A DNA stretch of 64,000 nucleotides from Yinghuangia aomiensis (GTDB lineage: Bacteria > Actinomycetota > Actinomycetes > Streptomycetales > Streptomycetaceae): NCBI RefSeq assembly GCF_039542225.1, contig NZ_BAABHS010000008.1, positions 248,001-312,000 of the forward strand, written 5' to 3'. This document shows, in pieces, positions 1 through 7,930 of the stretch. Below the pieces are notes generated by a model that worked only from the letters and a program-made list of their open reading frames with translations, did not search any database and was not told the DNA's origin. Numbering within the stretch: position 1 is the first letter of the stretch; each line of letters starts with the position of its first letter. The position numbers and the translations under genes are program-made.

Positions 1-2
1 AC

Positions 3-248
3 AAGGGCTACTGCTTCGCGGAGACCCCGCAGCACAACGCCCTGACGGTGCAGTCGGTCGACGACGCGCACGGCATCGCTTACGCGATGACCGACGGCAA
101 GACGCCCGCCCGGATCACCCTCGCGGACGGCCGGACCGAGGCGCTGCCGCAAGGCACCGCCATCCCGCGGGACGTGGCCGCGGGCATGGGCATGTTCACG
201 GACAACCAGCCCGAAGGCTTCAGCGCCGCGTTCTACCCCGTCCGCTGA
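3..248 (+). CDS. C-terminal end of an unidentified protein (5' truncated by window)
   Basis: An open frame enters from the left edge in frame 3 and ends at a TGA at 246-248, giving the last 81 residues of a protein. It contains an aromatic-rich tail ending in Phe-Tyr-Pro-Val-Arg. No domain is recognisable from so short a piece. Its last 16 bp overlap the 3' end of the convergent GntR gene, which suggests a compact real gene pair. Because the next genes look like a sialic-acid or amino-sugar cluster, a sugar-related enzyme is possible, but nothing in the visible residues proves it. Confidence 0.6.
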   Translation, partial: KGYCFAETPQHNALTVQSVDDAHGIAYAMTDGKTPARITLADGRTEALPQGTAIPRDVAAGMGMFTDNQPEGFSAAFYPVR

Positions 249-985
249 CCTCTGCGTGCCGGTTCTTCGTGGGGGCGCGGGGTGGCCGTGTCGCGCGGCG
301 TGCGGCTGCGGATGCCGAGGAAGTGGTCGGTGATGCCGCGGCGGGCGCGTTCCGCGTCGTGGGCGGCGACGGCTTCGTACAACTCCCAGTGCCGGGCGGC
401 GACTTCCTCGGGGGCCTCCAGGATCGGCGGGAGTTCGTCGCTGAGCCGGTTGTAGGCGTCCCAGAAGGCCGCGAGCAGGCGCAGCATGAGGCTGTTGCCG
501 ACCGGGCGGTAGAGCGCCTCGTGGAACTGCCGGTCCGCCGCGGGGCTGACCTCGCCGGCGGCGGCTTCGGCGCGCATGCGCTCGGCGGCGCGGCGCAGGG
601 CGTCGAGGTCGTCCTGGTCGGCAGCGGCGGCGACTTGGGTGATGAGGCTGCCTTCGAGGGCTTCGCGGACGTCGACCAGGTCGGCGAGGTTGGCGGTGCC
701 GGCGGCCAGGGCGAGGCGTCCGTGGAAGGACAGTTCGTCGACGAGCGCACCGAAGGACATGCTGCCGACGTAGGTGCCGAAGCCGTGCCGGATTTCCACG
801 ATGCCGACGGCCTGGAGGGCTTTGAGCGCCTCGCGGACCGAGTTGCGGCTGATGGCCAGGTGCTCCATCAGCTCGGCTTCGGTGGGCATGGGGTCGCCCG
901 GGGCCAGGCCCTGACGCAGAATCAGGTCTTTGATCTGCTCCTGGACCGTGGAGTTGCGGCTGGGCCGCTTCGGCGGTGTCGGCAT
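233..985 (-). CDS. GntR family regulator, FadR/FCD subfamily (NanR-like)
   Basis: This 250-residue DNA-binding regulator has an N-terminal winged helix-turn-helix (about residues 12-75, with the Ser-Arg-Asn-Ser-Val-Arg-Glu-Ala recognition region and a Gly-Phe-Gly-Thr-Tyr-Val wing end). An all-helical FCD effector domain follows (about 90-220), including the Asp-x-x-Phe-His metal/ligand motif near residue 150. Length and layout are standard for FadR-type GntR proteins such as NanR. It is transcribed away from the transporter and amino-sugar operon starting at 1223, and the shared intergenic region holds a perfect palindrome and a direct repeat. The natural inference is a local repressor of that operon, relieved by a sugar or sugar phosphate. 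The effector is not known. Confidence 0.9.
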   Translation of the reverse strand: MPTPPKRPSRNSTVQEQIKDLILRQGLAPGDPMPTEAELMEHLAISRNSVREALKALQAVGIVEIRHGFGTYVGSMSFGALVDELSFHGRLALAAGTANLADLVDVREALEGSLITQVAAAADQDDLDALRRAAERMRAEAAAGEVSPAADRQFHEALYRPVGNSLMLRLLAAFWDAYNRLSDELPPILEAPEEVAARHWELYEAVAAHDAERARRGITDHFLGIRSRTPRDTATPRPHEEPARRGQRTG

Positions 986-1120
986 CGCGCTGTCCTGCCC
1001 CCTGTCCCGGCCGCGTCGCGCGCGCCGGTGCTGTCGATTCGTCTGCGTCCCGCATCATCTCGCGCGGGCCCGACCCTTGACCGGGGGATGTCCCGGCCCT
1101 AGGGTCTCCCTCATTCTAGA

Positions 1121-1167
1121 CGTAGGACGTCCTACGTTCCACGTTGGATATCCCACGTTGGATATCC
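1121..1167. promoter_or_regulatory. Palindrome plus tandem repeat, probable GntR operator region
   Basis: A perfect 16-bp palindrome (CGTAGGACGTCCTACG) occupies 1121-1136. It is followed by two copies of CCACGTTGGATATCC at 1139-1153 and 1153-1167 (period 14 bp). They sit in the 237-bp divergent gap between the GntR gene and the binding-protein gene, 56-102 bp before the GTG at 1223. A FadR-type repressor dimer would suit the palindrome. The tandem sequence could be a second site or an activator site. Confidence 0.6.
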
Positions 1168-1222
1168 GTTGCGCTGTTTTCTATCGTGCATTCCCGCACT
1201 TGTCACAATTCAGGGAGGCGTC

Positions 1223-2818
1223 GTGGCCGCTGGGCTCGACCGCAGGCAGTTCCTCCGGTTCACCGGCGCCGCAGGCATAGCCGCGGCAATCTCCGGCACG
1301 CTCGCCGCCTGCGGCGGTCCGGCCTCCACCAACGCCCCCGGCGGGGGCGGGGGCGGCGGCGGAGCCAAGGGCACTATCGACGCCGGCCTGTCCTACACGC
1401 TGAGCACCGGCTTCGACCCGATGACCGCGTCGGGCGCGCTGCCGGTCGCGGCGAACATGCACGTCTTCGAAGGGCTCGTCGACCTCGACCCGGTCACGCG
1501 CGAGCCGTACGCGGCGCTGGCCTCCGCGGTTCCGCAGACCCCGGCGGACCCCACCACCTGGCGTGTGGCCCTGCGTCAGGGGGCCACCTTCCACGACGGC
1601 TCCCCGGTCACCGCCGACGACGTCGTGTTCAGCTTCACCCGGGTCCTCGACCCCGCGAACAACTCGCTGATCGTCCAGTTCCTGCCCTTCCTGGACAAGG
1701 TGACCGCGGTCGACGCCGGGACCGTCGAGTTCAAGCTGAAGTACGCGTTCCCGCTCTTCCCGCAGCGCATCTCGGTGGTCAAGATCGTCCCCAAGGCCCT
1801 GGTCGCGAAGGGCCAGCAGGCGTTCGACGCCCTGCCGGTCGGATCCGGCCCGTACCGCATGGTGTCCGCGACCAAGGACGACCGGATCGTCTTCGCCGCC
1901 TACGACGCCTACAACGGCCCGCGCCCCGCCAAGGCCCAGGCGATGAACTGGCTGCTGCTCGCGGACGCCTCGGCCCGCGTCGCGGCCATGGACTCGCGGC
2001 GGGTGCGCGCGATCGAGGACGTGCCGTACATCAACCTCGACCAGGTCAAGAAGAACGCGCAGGCGGAGTCCGTGCAGTCGTTCGGCCTGATGTTCCTGAT
2101 GTTCAACTGCGAGAAGAAGCCGTTCGACGACCCGCGGGTCCGCCAAGCCCTGCACTACGGCCTGGACACGGAGAAGATCGTCAAGACCGCGATGCTCGGC
2201 AACGCCACCGCGGCCTCGTCGTTCCTCGACGAACGCCACCCGGACTACCGCCGCGCCGGCACCGTGTACGGCTACGACCCGGCCAAGGCGAAGAGCCTCC
2301 TCGCCGAAGCCGGCGTCTCCGGCCTCGACGTCACCCTGGTCACCACCGACACCGCGTGGATCAAGGACATCGCCCCCCTGGTCAAGGAGAGCTGGGACGG
2401 CATCGGTGTGAAGACCACGCTGGACATCGGGCAATCCGGCGGCCAGTACAAGAACAAGATCGACAACGGCAACTTCCAGGTCATGGCCGCCCCGGGCGAC
2501 CCCTCGGTGTTCGGCAACGACGTCGACCTGCTGATGCGCTGGTGGTACGTCGGCCTGTGGCCCGAGAAGCGCTTCCGCTGGAGCAACACCCCCGAGGGCA
2601 AGCAGGTCGTCTCGCTCCTCGACCAGGCCGCGCGCGAAAGCGACGCCGGCCGGCGCCGCGAGCTGTGGGCCCAGGCCGGCGACATCCTCGCCGCGCAGGT
2701 GCCGCTGTACCCCGTGCTGCACCGCAAGCTGGCCACCGCGTGGGACGCCAAGACGCTCACCGGCTTCCGCCCGCTGCCCACCACCGGCCTGTCGTTCCTC
2801 GGCGTCGGCCCGAGCTGA
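1223..2818 (+). CDS. ABC transporter substrate-binding lipoprotein, family 5 (peptide/nickel type)
   Basis: Extracytoplasmic solute-binding lipoprotein of 531 residues. The GTG at 1223 is preferred over the ATG at 1169 because GGGAGG lies just upstream (1213-1218) and it gives a clean Tat-type signal: Asp-Arg-Arg-Gln-Phe-Leu-Arg, a hydrophobic stretch, then the lipobox Leu-Ala-Ala-Cys. A Gly-rich linker leads into an SBP_bac_5 domain, including the Trp-Arg-Val-x-Leu-Arg-x-Gly-x-x-Phe-His-Asp-Gly segment and the typical ordered lobes. Family-5 proteins usually bind peptides, but SatA of Haemophilus ducreyi binds sialic acid. Being first in an operon with sialate-type enzymes, a sialic acid or amino-sugar ligand is inferred here. 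Confidence 0.92.
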   Translation: MAAGLDRRQFLRFTGAAGIAAAISGTLAACGGPASTNAPGGGGGGGGAKGTIDAGLSYTLSTGFDPMTASGALPVAANMHVFEGLVDLDPVTREPYAALASAVPQTPADPTTWRVALRQGATFHDGSPVTADDVVFSFTRVLDPANNSLIVQFLPFLDKVTAVDAGTVEFKLKYAFPLFPQRISVVKIVPKALVAKGQQAFDALPVGSGPYRMVSATKDDRIVFAAYDAYNGPRPAKAQAMNWLLLADASARVAAMDSRRVRAIEDVPYINLDQVKKNAQAESVQSFGLMFLMFNCEKKPFDDPRVRQALHYGLDTEKIVKTAMLGNATAASSFLDERHPDYRRAGTVYGYDPAKAKSLLAEAGVSGLDVTLVTTDTAWIKDIAPLVKESWDGIGVKTTLDIGQSGGQYKNKIDNGNFQVMAAPGDPSVFGNDVDLLMRWWYVGLWPEKRFRWSNTPEGKQVVSLLDQAARESDAGRRRELWAQAGDILAAQVPLYPVLHRKLATAWDAKTLTGFRPLPTTGLSFLGVGPS

Positions 2819-2900
2819 CGCCCGGCTCCCCGGCGCGGCGCTCCACCCGACCGCCGTGCCGGGCCCCGGCCCCCGTCCGCGACAACCTGCCGGAAAGCCC

Positions 2901-3854
2901 ATGACCACGATTCTGCGCATGGCCGGAAGACGGCTTCTGACCCTGCCCCCGCTGCTGCTGGGCATCACCCTGTTCGTCTTCGTGATCCTCCAGTTCTCGC
3001 CCAACGACCCCGCGTACAACGCGCTCGGCGAAGGCTCCACCGAGTCCGCCCGCGCCGCGTTCGCCGCCGCCCACGGCCTCGACGACCCGCTGATCGTCCG
3101 CTACTTCCGCTTCCTCGGCGACCTGTGCACCGGAGACCTCGGCATCACCGCGCCGCCCGGCAAGCCGGTCGCCGACATGATCGGCACCGCGTTCCCCCTG
3201 ACGCTCCAACTCACGCTGCTCGGACTGCTGTTCGCGGTGGTCGCGGCACTCGTGCTGGGGATCACCGCGGCGCTGTTCCGGGACCGGTGGCCCGACCAGG
3301 TCATCCGCGTCCTGTCCATGGCCGGCATCGCCACGCCGTCGTTCTGGCTCGGCATCCTGCTGATCCAGCAATTCGCGATCCGCTGGGGCTGGTTCCCCAC
3401 CGGCGGCTACGTCAACCCGGTCGACGGACTGGGGGAGTGGCTGCGCAGCCTGACCCTTCCCGCGCTTGCGCTCGCCGTCCCCGTCGGGGCGTCGCTCACC
3501 CGCATCGTGCGCACCTCGATGGTCGAGGAACTCGACCGCGACTACGTGCGCACCGCCACCGGCAACGGCCTGCCCCCGCTGGTCGTCGTCGGCCGCAACG
3601 TGCTGCGCAACGCGCTGATCACCCCGTTGACCGTGCTCGGCCTCCGGGTGGGCTACCTGCTCGGCGGCGCCGTCGTCATCGAAGCGATCTTCAGCCTTCC
3701 CGGCATGGGCACGCTCATCCTCAACGGGGTCACCTCCGGCGACGTCGCCCTCGTCCAAGGGACGGTCCTCACCATCGCGGTCTCGTTCGTGGTCGTGAAC
3801 TTCCTGGCCGACCTCGCTTGCCTGCTCGCCAACCCGCGCCTGAGGGGGGTCTGA
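2901..3854 (+). CDS. ABC transporter permease, DppB-like
   Basis: Inner-membrane permease of 317 residues with about six hydrophobic spans and the BPD_transp_1 EAA-type loop (the region around Val-Arg-Thr-Ala-Thr-Gly-Asn-Gly-Leu). The ATG at 2901 is chosen because the protein then begins as DppB homologues do (Met-x-x-Ile-Leu-x-x-x-x-Arg-Arg-Leu-Leu). The longer frame from 2856 adds only a Pro/Arg-rich tail. It lies 82 bp after the binding protein and 2 bp before the next gene, so it is part of the same operon. It forms half of the membrane channel with the permease domain of the next gene. Confidence 0.92.
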   Translation: MTTILRMAGRRLLTLPPLLLGITLFVFVILQFSPNDPAYNALGEGSTESARAAFAAAHGLDDPLIVRYFRFLGDLCTGDLGITAPPGKPVADMIGTAFPLTLQLTLLGLLFAVVAALVLGITAALFRDRWPDQVIRVLSMAGIATPSFWLGILLIQQFAIRWGWFPTGGYVNPVDGLGEWLRSLTLPALALAVPVGASLTRIVRTSMVEELDRDYVRTATGNGLPPLVVVGRNVLRNALITPLTVLGLRVGYLLGGAVVIEAIFSLPGMGTLILNGVTSGDVALVQGTVLTIAVSFVVVNFLADLACLLANPRLRGV

Positions 3855-3856
3855 CC

Positions 3857-5869
3857 ATGCCGAAGACAACCGTTCCGGCACCCGAGGCACCCAAGGCACC
3901 CGAGGCACCCGGCGGTCCCGTGGTCCGGCAGGGCCTGACCGCCCGGCTGTCCCGCCCGGGCATCAAGCTGCGCCGCATGTCGCTGCCGGCCCGCGTCAGC
4001 CTCGCCGCCCTGCTCCTGCTGTCCCTGGCCGCGCTGCTCGCGCCGTGGATCGCCCCGCACGACCCGCTCGCGTCCGGCACCCCCGCGCTGGGCCCGTCCG
4101 GCGACCACTGGTTCGGCACCGACCGGGCCGGGCGCGACATCTTCTCGCGCGTGCTGTCCGGCGCCCGCTGGTCGCTCGCCATCGGCCTCGGCGCGACCGC
4201 GCTCGCGCTGGTCTGCGGCGCCGCCCTCGGCGCACTCGCCGCCACGTCGCGGCGCTGGGCCGACGAAGGCATCATGCGGCTCCTCGACGTGGTCATGGCG
4301 TTCCCCGGCATCGCGCTGGCCGCCGTGTTCGTCACCGTCTTCGGCAGCTCGCTGACCGTGATCATCCTGACCATCGCGTTCCTCTACACCCCGTCGCTCG
4401 CCCGCGTGGTCCGCGCCAACGTCCAAGCCCAGTACGGCGAGGACTACGTCGCCGCGGAACGGGTCATCGGCGCGCGCCGCCCGCACATCCTGATGCGCCA
4501 CGTCGCCGTCAACTGCGCCGCACCGATTCTGGTGTTCGCGACCGTCATGGTCGCCGACGCGATCGTGTTCGAAGCCAGCCTGTCCTTCATCGGCGCGGGC
4601 GTGCCCGAACCCGACCCGTCCTGGGGATCCGTCCTCGCCTACGGCAAGACGCTGGTGCTGTCCGGCGGCTGGTGGGCGACCTTCTTCCCCGGCATGGCGA
4701 TCCTGCTCACCGTCCTGGCGCTGAACGTGCTCGCGGAAGGCGTCTCCGACGCATGGGCAGCGCCGTCCGGAACCGGCTCCGCGCCCCGCCCGGACATCCG
4801 CGTCGCCGACACCGACGCCGCCCTCGCCGCGCCCGAGCCCGCCGAACTCGCCGAGCGGCTGGCCGCGGCCGCCGCCCGGCACACCGACCGCGACGTGCCC
4901 GACGTGCCGCCGCTGCTGTCCGTACGCGACCTGACCGTGCGCTTCCCGGACCGCCACGACGGAGTGCGCATCGTCGACGGCGTCGGCTTCGACGTCCGCC
5001 CCGGCGAGACCGTCGGACTCGTCGGCGAATCCGGCTGCGGCAAGAGCCTCACCAGCCTCGCCGTCATGGGGCTGCTCCCGCGCGGCGCCGAAACCGGCGG
5101 TGAAATCCTCTTCGACGGCCGCGACCTGCTCACCCTCGCACCGCGCGAACGCCGCGCCCTCCTCGGGCACGACATCGCCATGATCTACCAGGACGCGCTC
5201 AGCTCGCTGAACCCGGCGATGACGATCCGCGCCCAACTCACCCAGCTCACCCGGCGCGGCGGCACCCGGACACCCGCCGACCTCCTCGAACTCGTCGGCC
5301 TCGACGCGGCGCGCACGCTGCGCGCGTACCCGCACGAGCTGTCGGGCGGACAGCGCCAGCGCGTGCTGATCGCCATGGCGCTGTCCCGCGCCCCGCGGCT
5401 GATCATGGCCGACGAGCCCACCACCGCACTCGACGTCACCGTGCAGGCCCAAGTCGTCGACCTGCTCGTCCGGCTGCGCGACGAACTCGGCTTCGCCCTG
5501 GTGCTGGTCTCCCACGACCTCGCACTGGTCTCCGACCTCGCGGACCGCGTCGTCGTGATGTACGGCGGCCAGGTCGTCGAGACCGCGCGCACCGGAGAAC
5601 TCCTGCGCTCGCCGCGCCACCACTACGCCCGGGGCCTCCTCGGTTCGGTGCTCTCCTTGGAAGCCGGCGAAGAGCGCCTGCACCAGATCCCCGGGGTCGT
5701 CCCGCCGCCGTCGGCCTTCGGGCCCGGCTGCCGCTTCGCCAACCGGTGCCGCGCGGCGACGGACCTGTGCCGCGACACCGCGCCGGCGCTGGACGGCGAC
5801 CTGCACACGCATGCCTTGGCCTGCCATCACCCGGCCGCCGTGCCCACCCCCGTCGGAGGAGGATCATGA
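3857..5869 (+). CDS. Fused ABC permease (DppC-like) and ATP-binding protein (DppD-like)
   Basis: A 670-residue fusion. Residues 1-30 are a Pro/Glu/Ala-Pro repeat tail. Residues about 30-300 are a DppC-type permease with an N-terminal span (Leu-Ala-Ala-Leu-Leu-Leu-Leu) and the BPD_transp_1 loop. A 50-residue Ala/Glu-rich linker follows. The ABC ATPase has Walker A Gly-Glu-Ser-Gly-Cys-Gly-Lys-Ser, signature Leu-Ser-Gly-Gly-Gln, Walker B Leu-Ile-Met-Ala-Asp-Glu-Pro and the C-terminal oligopeptide/dipeptide extension with conserved cysteines. Permease-ATPase fusions of this sort occur in actinobacterial family-5 transporters. The ATG at 3857 follows the preceding stop by 2 bp, and the stop overlaps the next start (ATGA). 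Confidence 0.92.
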   Translation: MPKTTVPAPEAPKAPEAPGGPVVRQGLTARLSRPGIKLRRMSLPARVSLAALLLLSLAALLAPWIAPHDPLASGTPALGPSGDHWFGTDRAGRDIFSRVLSGARWSLAIGLGATALALVCGAALGALAATSRRWADEGIMRLLDVVMAFPGIALAAVFVTVFGSSLTVIILTIAFLYTPSLARVVRANVQAQYGEDYVAAERVIGARRPHILMRHVAVNCAAPILVFATVMVADAIVFEASLSFIGAGVPEPDPSWGSVLAYGKTLVLSGGWWATFFPGMAILLTVLALNVLAEGVSDAWAAPSGTGSAPRPDIRVADTDAALAAPEPAELAERLAAAAARHTDRDVPDVPPLLSVRDLTVRFPDRHDGVRIVDGVGFDVRPGETVGLVGESGCGKSLTSLAVMGLLPRGAETGGEILFDGRDLLTLAPRERRALLGHDIAMIYQDALSSLNPAMTIRAQLTQLTRRGGTRTPADLLELVGLDAARTLRAYPHELSGGQRQRVLIAMALSRAPRLIMADEPTTALDVTVQAQVVDLLVRLRDELGFALVLVSHDLALVSDLADRVVVMYGGQVVETARTGELLRSPRHHYARGLLGSVLSLEAGEERLHQIPGVVPPPSAFGPGCRFANRCRAATDLCRDTAPALDGDLHTHALACHHPAAVPTPVGGGS

Positions 5870-6849
5870 CAACCGGAGCACCGCACGCGCCGCTGCTGAC
5901 CCTGGACGACGTGCACGTCCGCCACCCGGTGCCGGGACCCCGCCTCTTCTCGAAAGCGCACGTGCACGCCTTGACCGGCGCGCACGTGGAGGTCCGCCAA
6001 GGCGAGACCATCGGCGTGGTCGGGGAGTCCGGCTGCGGCAAGTCGACGCTCGCCCGCGTCCTGGTCGGCCTTCAGCGACCCACCGAAGGCACGGTGGCCT
6101 TCGAAGGCACCGATCTGTGGCAGATGCCCGCGCGACGGCGCGCCGCCGAATTCGGGGCCGCGGTCGGCGTTGTCTTCCAGGACCCGGCCACCGCCCTCAA
6201 CCGGCGGCTGACCGTCCGCCAGGTCATCCGCGACCCGCTCGACGTCCACGGCCGCGGCACCCGCGCTCAGCGCGAGGACCGCGTCGGCGAGGTCATGGGC
6301 CTGGTCGGGCTTCCGCCGAGTGCGGCGGACGCGCTGCCCGGGCAACTGTCCGGAGGCCAGCGCCAACGCGTCGCCATCGCCCGCGCGCTCGCCCTGGAGC
6401 CCCGCGTGGTGGTCGCCGACGAACCGACGTCCGCACTGGACGTGTCGGTCCGCGCACAGATCCTCAACCTGCTCCACGACCTCAAGGAACGCCTCGGCCT
6501 GGGCCTGGTGTTCATCTCGCACGACATCCAGACCGTGCGGCACCTCGCCGACCGCATCGTGGTCATGTACCTCGGCCGGATCGTCGAGGAAGGACCGGTC
6601 GAGCACGTCATCCGGACACCGCGCCACCCCTACACCGCGGCGCTCTTCTCCGCCGCGCCCGCGCTGCTCGGCGGCACGGAGCGGATCCCGCTGCGCGGGC
6701 CGCTTCCGTCGGCGGTCAACCCGCCGGAAGGCTGCCCGTTCCGCACCCGCTGCCGACACGCCGACCAGACGTGCGCCATCGACCCGCCCGACAGGGCGGG
6801 CACCGTGGACGCACACCGCTTCCGCTGCCACCACCCCGTCGAGCCGTGA
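5866..6849 (+). CDS. ABC transporter ATP-binding protein, DppF/OppF-like
   Basis: Cytoplasmic ATPase of 327 residues that completes the transporter as the partner of the fused ATPase. It shows Walker A Gly-Glu-Ser-Gly-Cys-Gly-Lys-Ser-Thr, a Q-loop in Val-Phe-Gln-Asp-Pro, signature Leu-Ser-Gly-Gly-Gln, Walker B Val-Val-Val-Ala-Asp-Glu-Pro and an H-loop in Ile-Ser-His-Asp. The C-terminal oligo_HPY region carries Cys-Pro-Phe-Arg-Thr-Arg-Cys. A strong GGAGGAGG ribosome site precedes the ATG, which overlaps the upstream stop by 4 bp, pointing to coupled translation. Confidence 0.93.
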   Translation: MTTGAPHAPLLTLDDVHVRHPVPGPRLFSKAHVHALTGAHVEVRQGETIGVVGESGCGKSTLARVLVGLQRPTEGTVAFEGTDLWQMPARRRAAEFGAAVGVVFQDPATALNRRLTVRQVIRDPLDVHGRGTRAQREDRVGEVMGLVGLPPSAADALPGQLSGGQRQRVAIARALALEPRVVVADEPTSALDVSVRAQILNLLHDLKERLGLGLVFISHDIQTVRHLADRIVVMYLGRIVEEGPVEHVIRTPRHPYTAALFSAAPALLGGTERIPLRGPLPSAVNPPEGCPFRTRCRHADQTCAIDPPDRAGTVDAHRFRCHHPVEP

Positions 6850-6994
6850 TCCACGGCCGTACCCGCCCCCCGCCGGGGCCGCACCGCCCGCCGCTGTGAC
6901 CCGGCCCCGGCGGACCCGTGCCGTGCCCCGCCCGTCCGGCGGCCAACGCATTCTTTCCGCGATCGAACCCATCCCCGCAAGGAGCACGTTCCGC

Positions 6995-7930
6995 ATGGCC
7001 AGCACCACGCCGTCCCTCTTGAGCGGCGTCGTCCCGCCCGTCTGCACCCCGCTCACGCCCGACCACGAGATCGACGCCCGGTCGCTCGAACGCCTCATCG
7101 CACACCTCCTCGACGGCGGCGTGGACGGCCTGTTCTTCCTCGGCTCCTCCAGCGAGGTGGCCTTCCTCCCGGATACCCACCGGGCGCGGGTCCTGGAGAT
7201 CGCCGTCGGCGCGGTCGCCGGCCAGGTGCCGGTCGTCGCCGGTGTCATCGACACGGCGACGATGCGCGTCGCCGCGCACATCCAGGAGGCCGCGAAGGCC
7301 GGAGTGGACGGCGTCGTCGCGACGGCGCCGTTCTACACGCGGACTCATCCCGCCGAAATCGAGCGGCACTTCCGCCTGCTGCGCGCGGCGACGGAACTCC
7401 CGATCATCGCCTACGACCTGCCGGTCTCGGTGCACAGCAAGCTCGGCGGCGACCTCCTCGCGCGGCTCGCCGCGGACGAGGTCATCCAGGGCGTCAAGGA
7501 CTCCAGCGGCGACGAAGGCGGATTCCGCCGACTGCTTCTGGCGACCGCGGAGACCCCCGGCTTCTCGGTCCTGACCGGATCGGAACTGACCGTCGACACC
7601 GCCGCGTTCATGGGCGCGCACGGTGTCGTCCCGGGCCTCGGCAACGTCGACCCGCACGGCTACGCCCGGCTGTGGGACGCCGCGCGCCGCGGCGACATGG
7701 CCGCGGCCCGCGCCGAACAGCAGCGGCTGATCGCCCTGTTCGGGCTGGTCGACGCGGGCGCGGCGGAGCGCATGGGCCCGGGCTCGTCGGCACTCGGCGC
7801 CTTCAAGGCCGCGCTGTACCTGCGCGGCATCATCGACCACCCGGTGACCGCGCCCCCGCAGATCCCGCTGGACGCCGCCGAGGTCGCGACGGTGCGCGGG
7901 TACATCGAGCGCGCGGGACTGCTCGGCTGA
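6995..7930 (+). CDS. DHDPS/NAL family aldolase, probable N-acetylneuraminate lyase
   Basis: A class I aldolase of 311 residues with the TIM-barrel layout of the dihydrodipicolinate synthase/N-acetylneuraminate lyase family. Visible features are the substrate carboxylate loop Gly-Ser-Ser-Ser-Glu near residue 50, the Tyr of Ile-Ala-Tyr-Asp-Leu-Pro, and the Schiff-base Lys in Gly-Val-Lys-Asp-Ser-Ser-Gly-Asp. The family alone does not fix the substrate. Operon neighbours encoding a ROK kinase and NanE epimerase make cleavage of sialic acid to N-acetylmannosamine and pyruvate the best guess. AAGGAG at 6979-6984 supports the ATG at 6995. Its stop overlaps the ATG of the next gene. Confidence 0.8.
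   Translation: MASTTPSLLSGVVPPVCTPLTPDHEIDARSLERLIAHLLDGGVDGLFFLGSSSEVAFLPDTHRARVLEIAVGAVAGQVPVVAGVIDTATMRVAAHIQEAAKAGVDGVVATAPFYTRTHPAEIERHFRLLRAATELPIIAYDLPVSVHSKLGGDLLARLAADEVIQGVKDSSGDEGGFRRLLLATAETPGFSVLTGSELTVDTAAFMGAHGVVPGLGNVDPHGYARLWDAARRGDMAAARAEQQRLIALFGLVDAGAAERMGPGSSALGAFKAALYLRGIIDHPVTAPPQIPLDAAEVATVRGYIERAGLLG

Noticed and set aside
1181..3040. Long minus-strand open frame of 619 codons opposite the binding-protein gene
   Set aside because: Gly/Arg/Val/Asp shadow composition and no ribosome site. It lies antisense to a gene with clear domains.
3653..5830. Long minus-strand frame of 725 codons opposite the permease-ATPase fusion
   Set aside because: Third-position GC pattern belongs to the plus-strand transporter. 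The translation is His/Asp/Gly-rich without domains.
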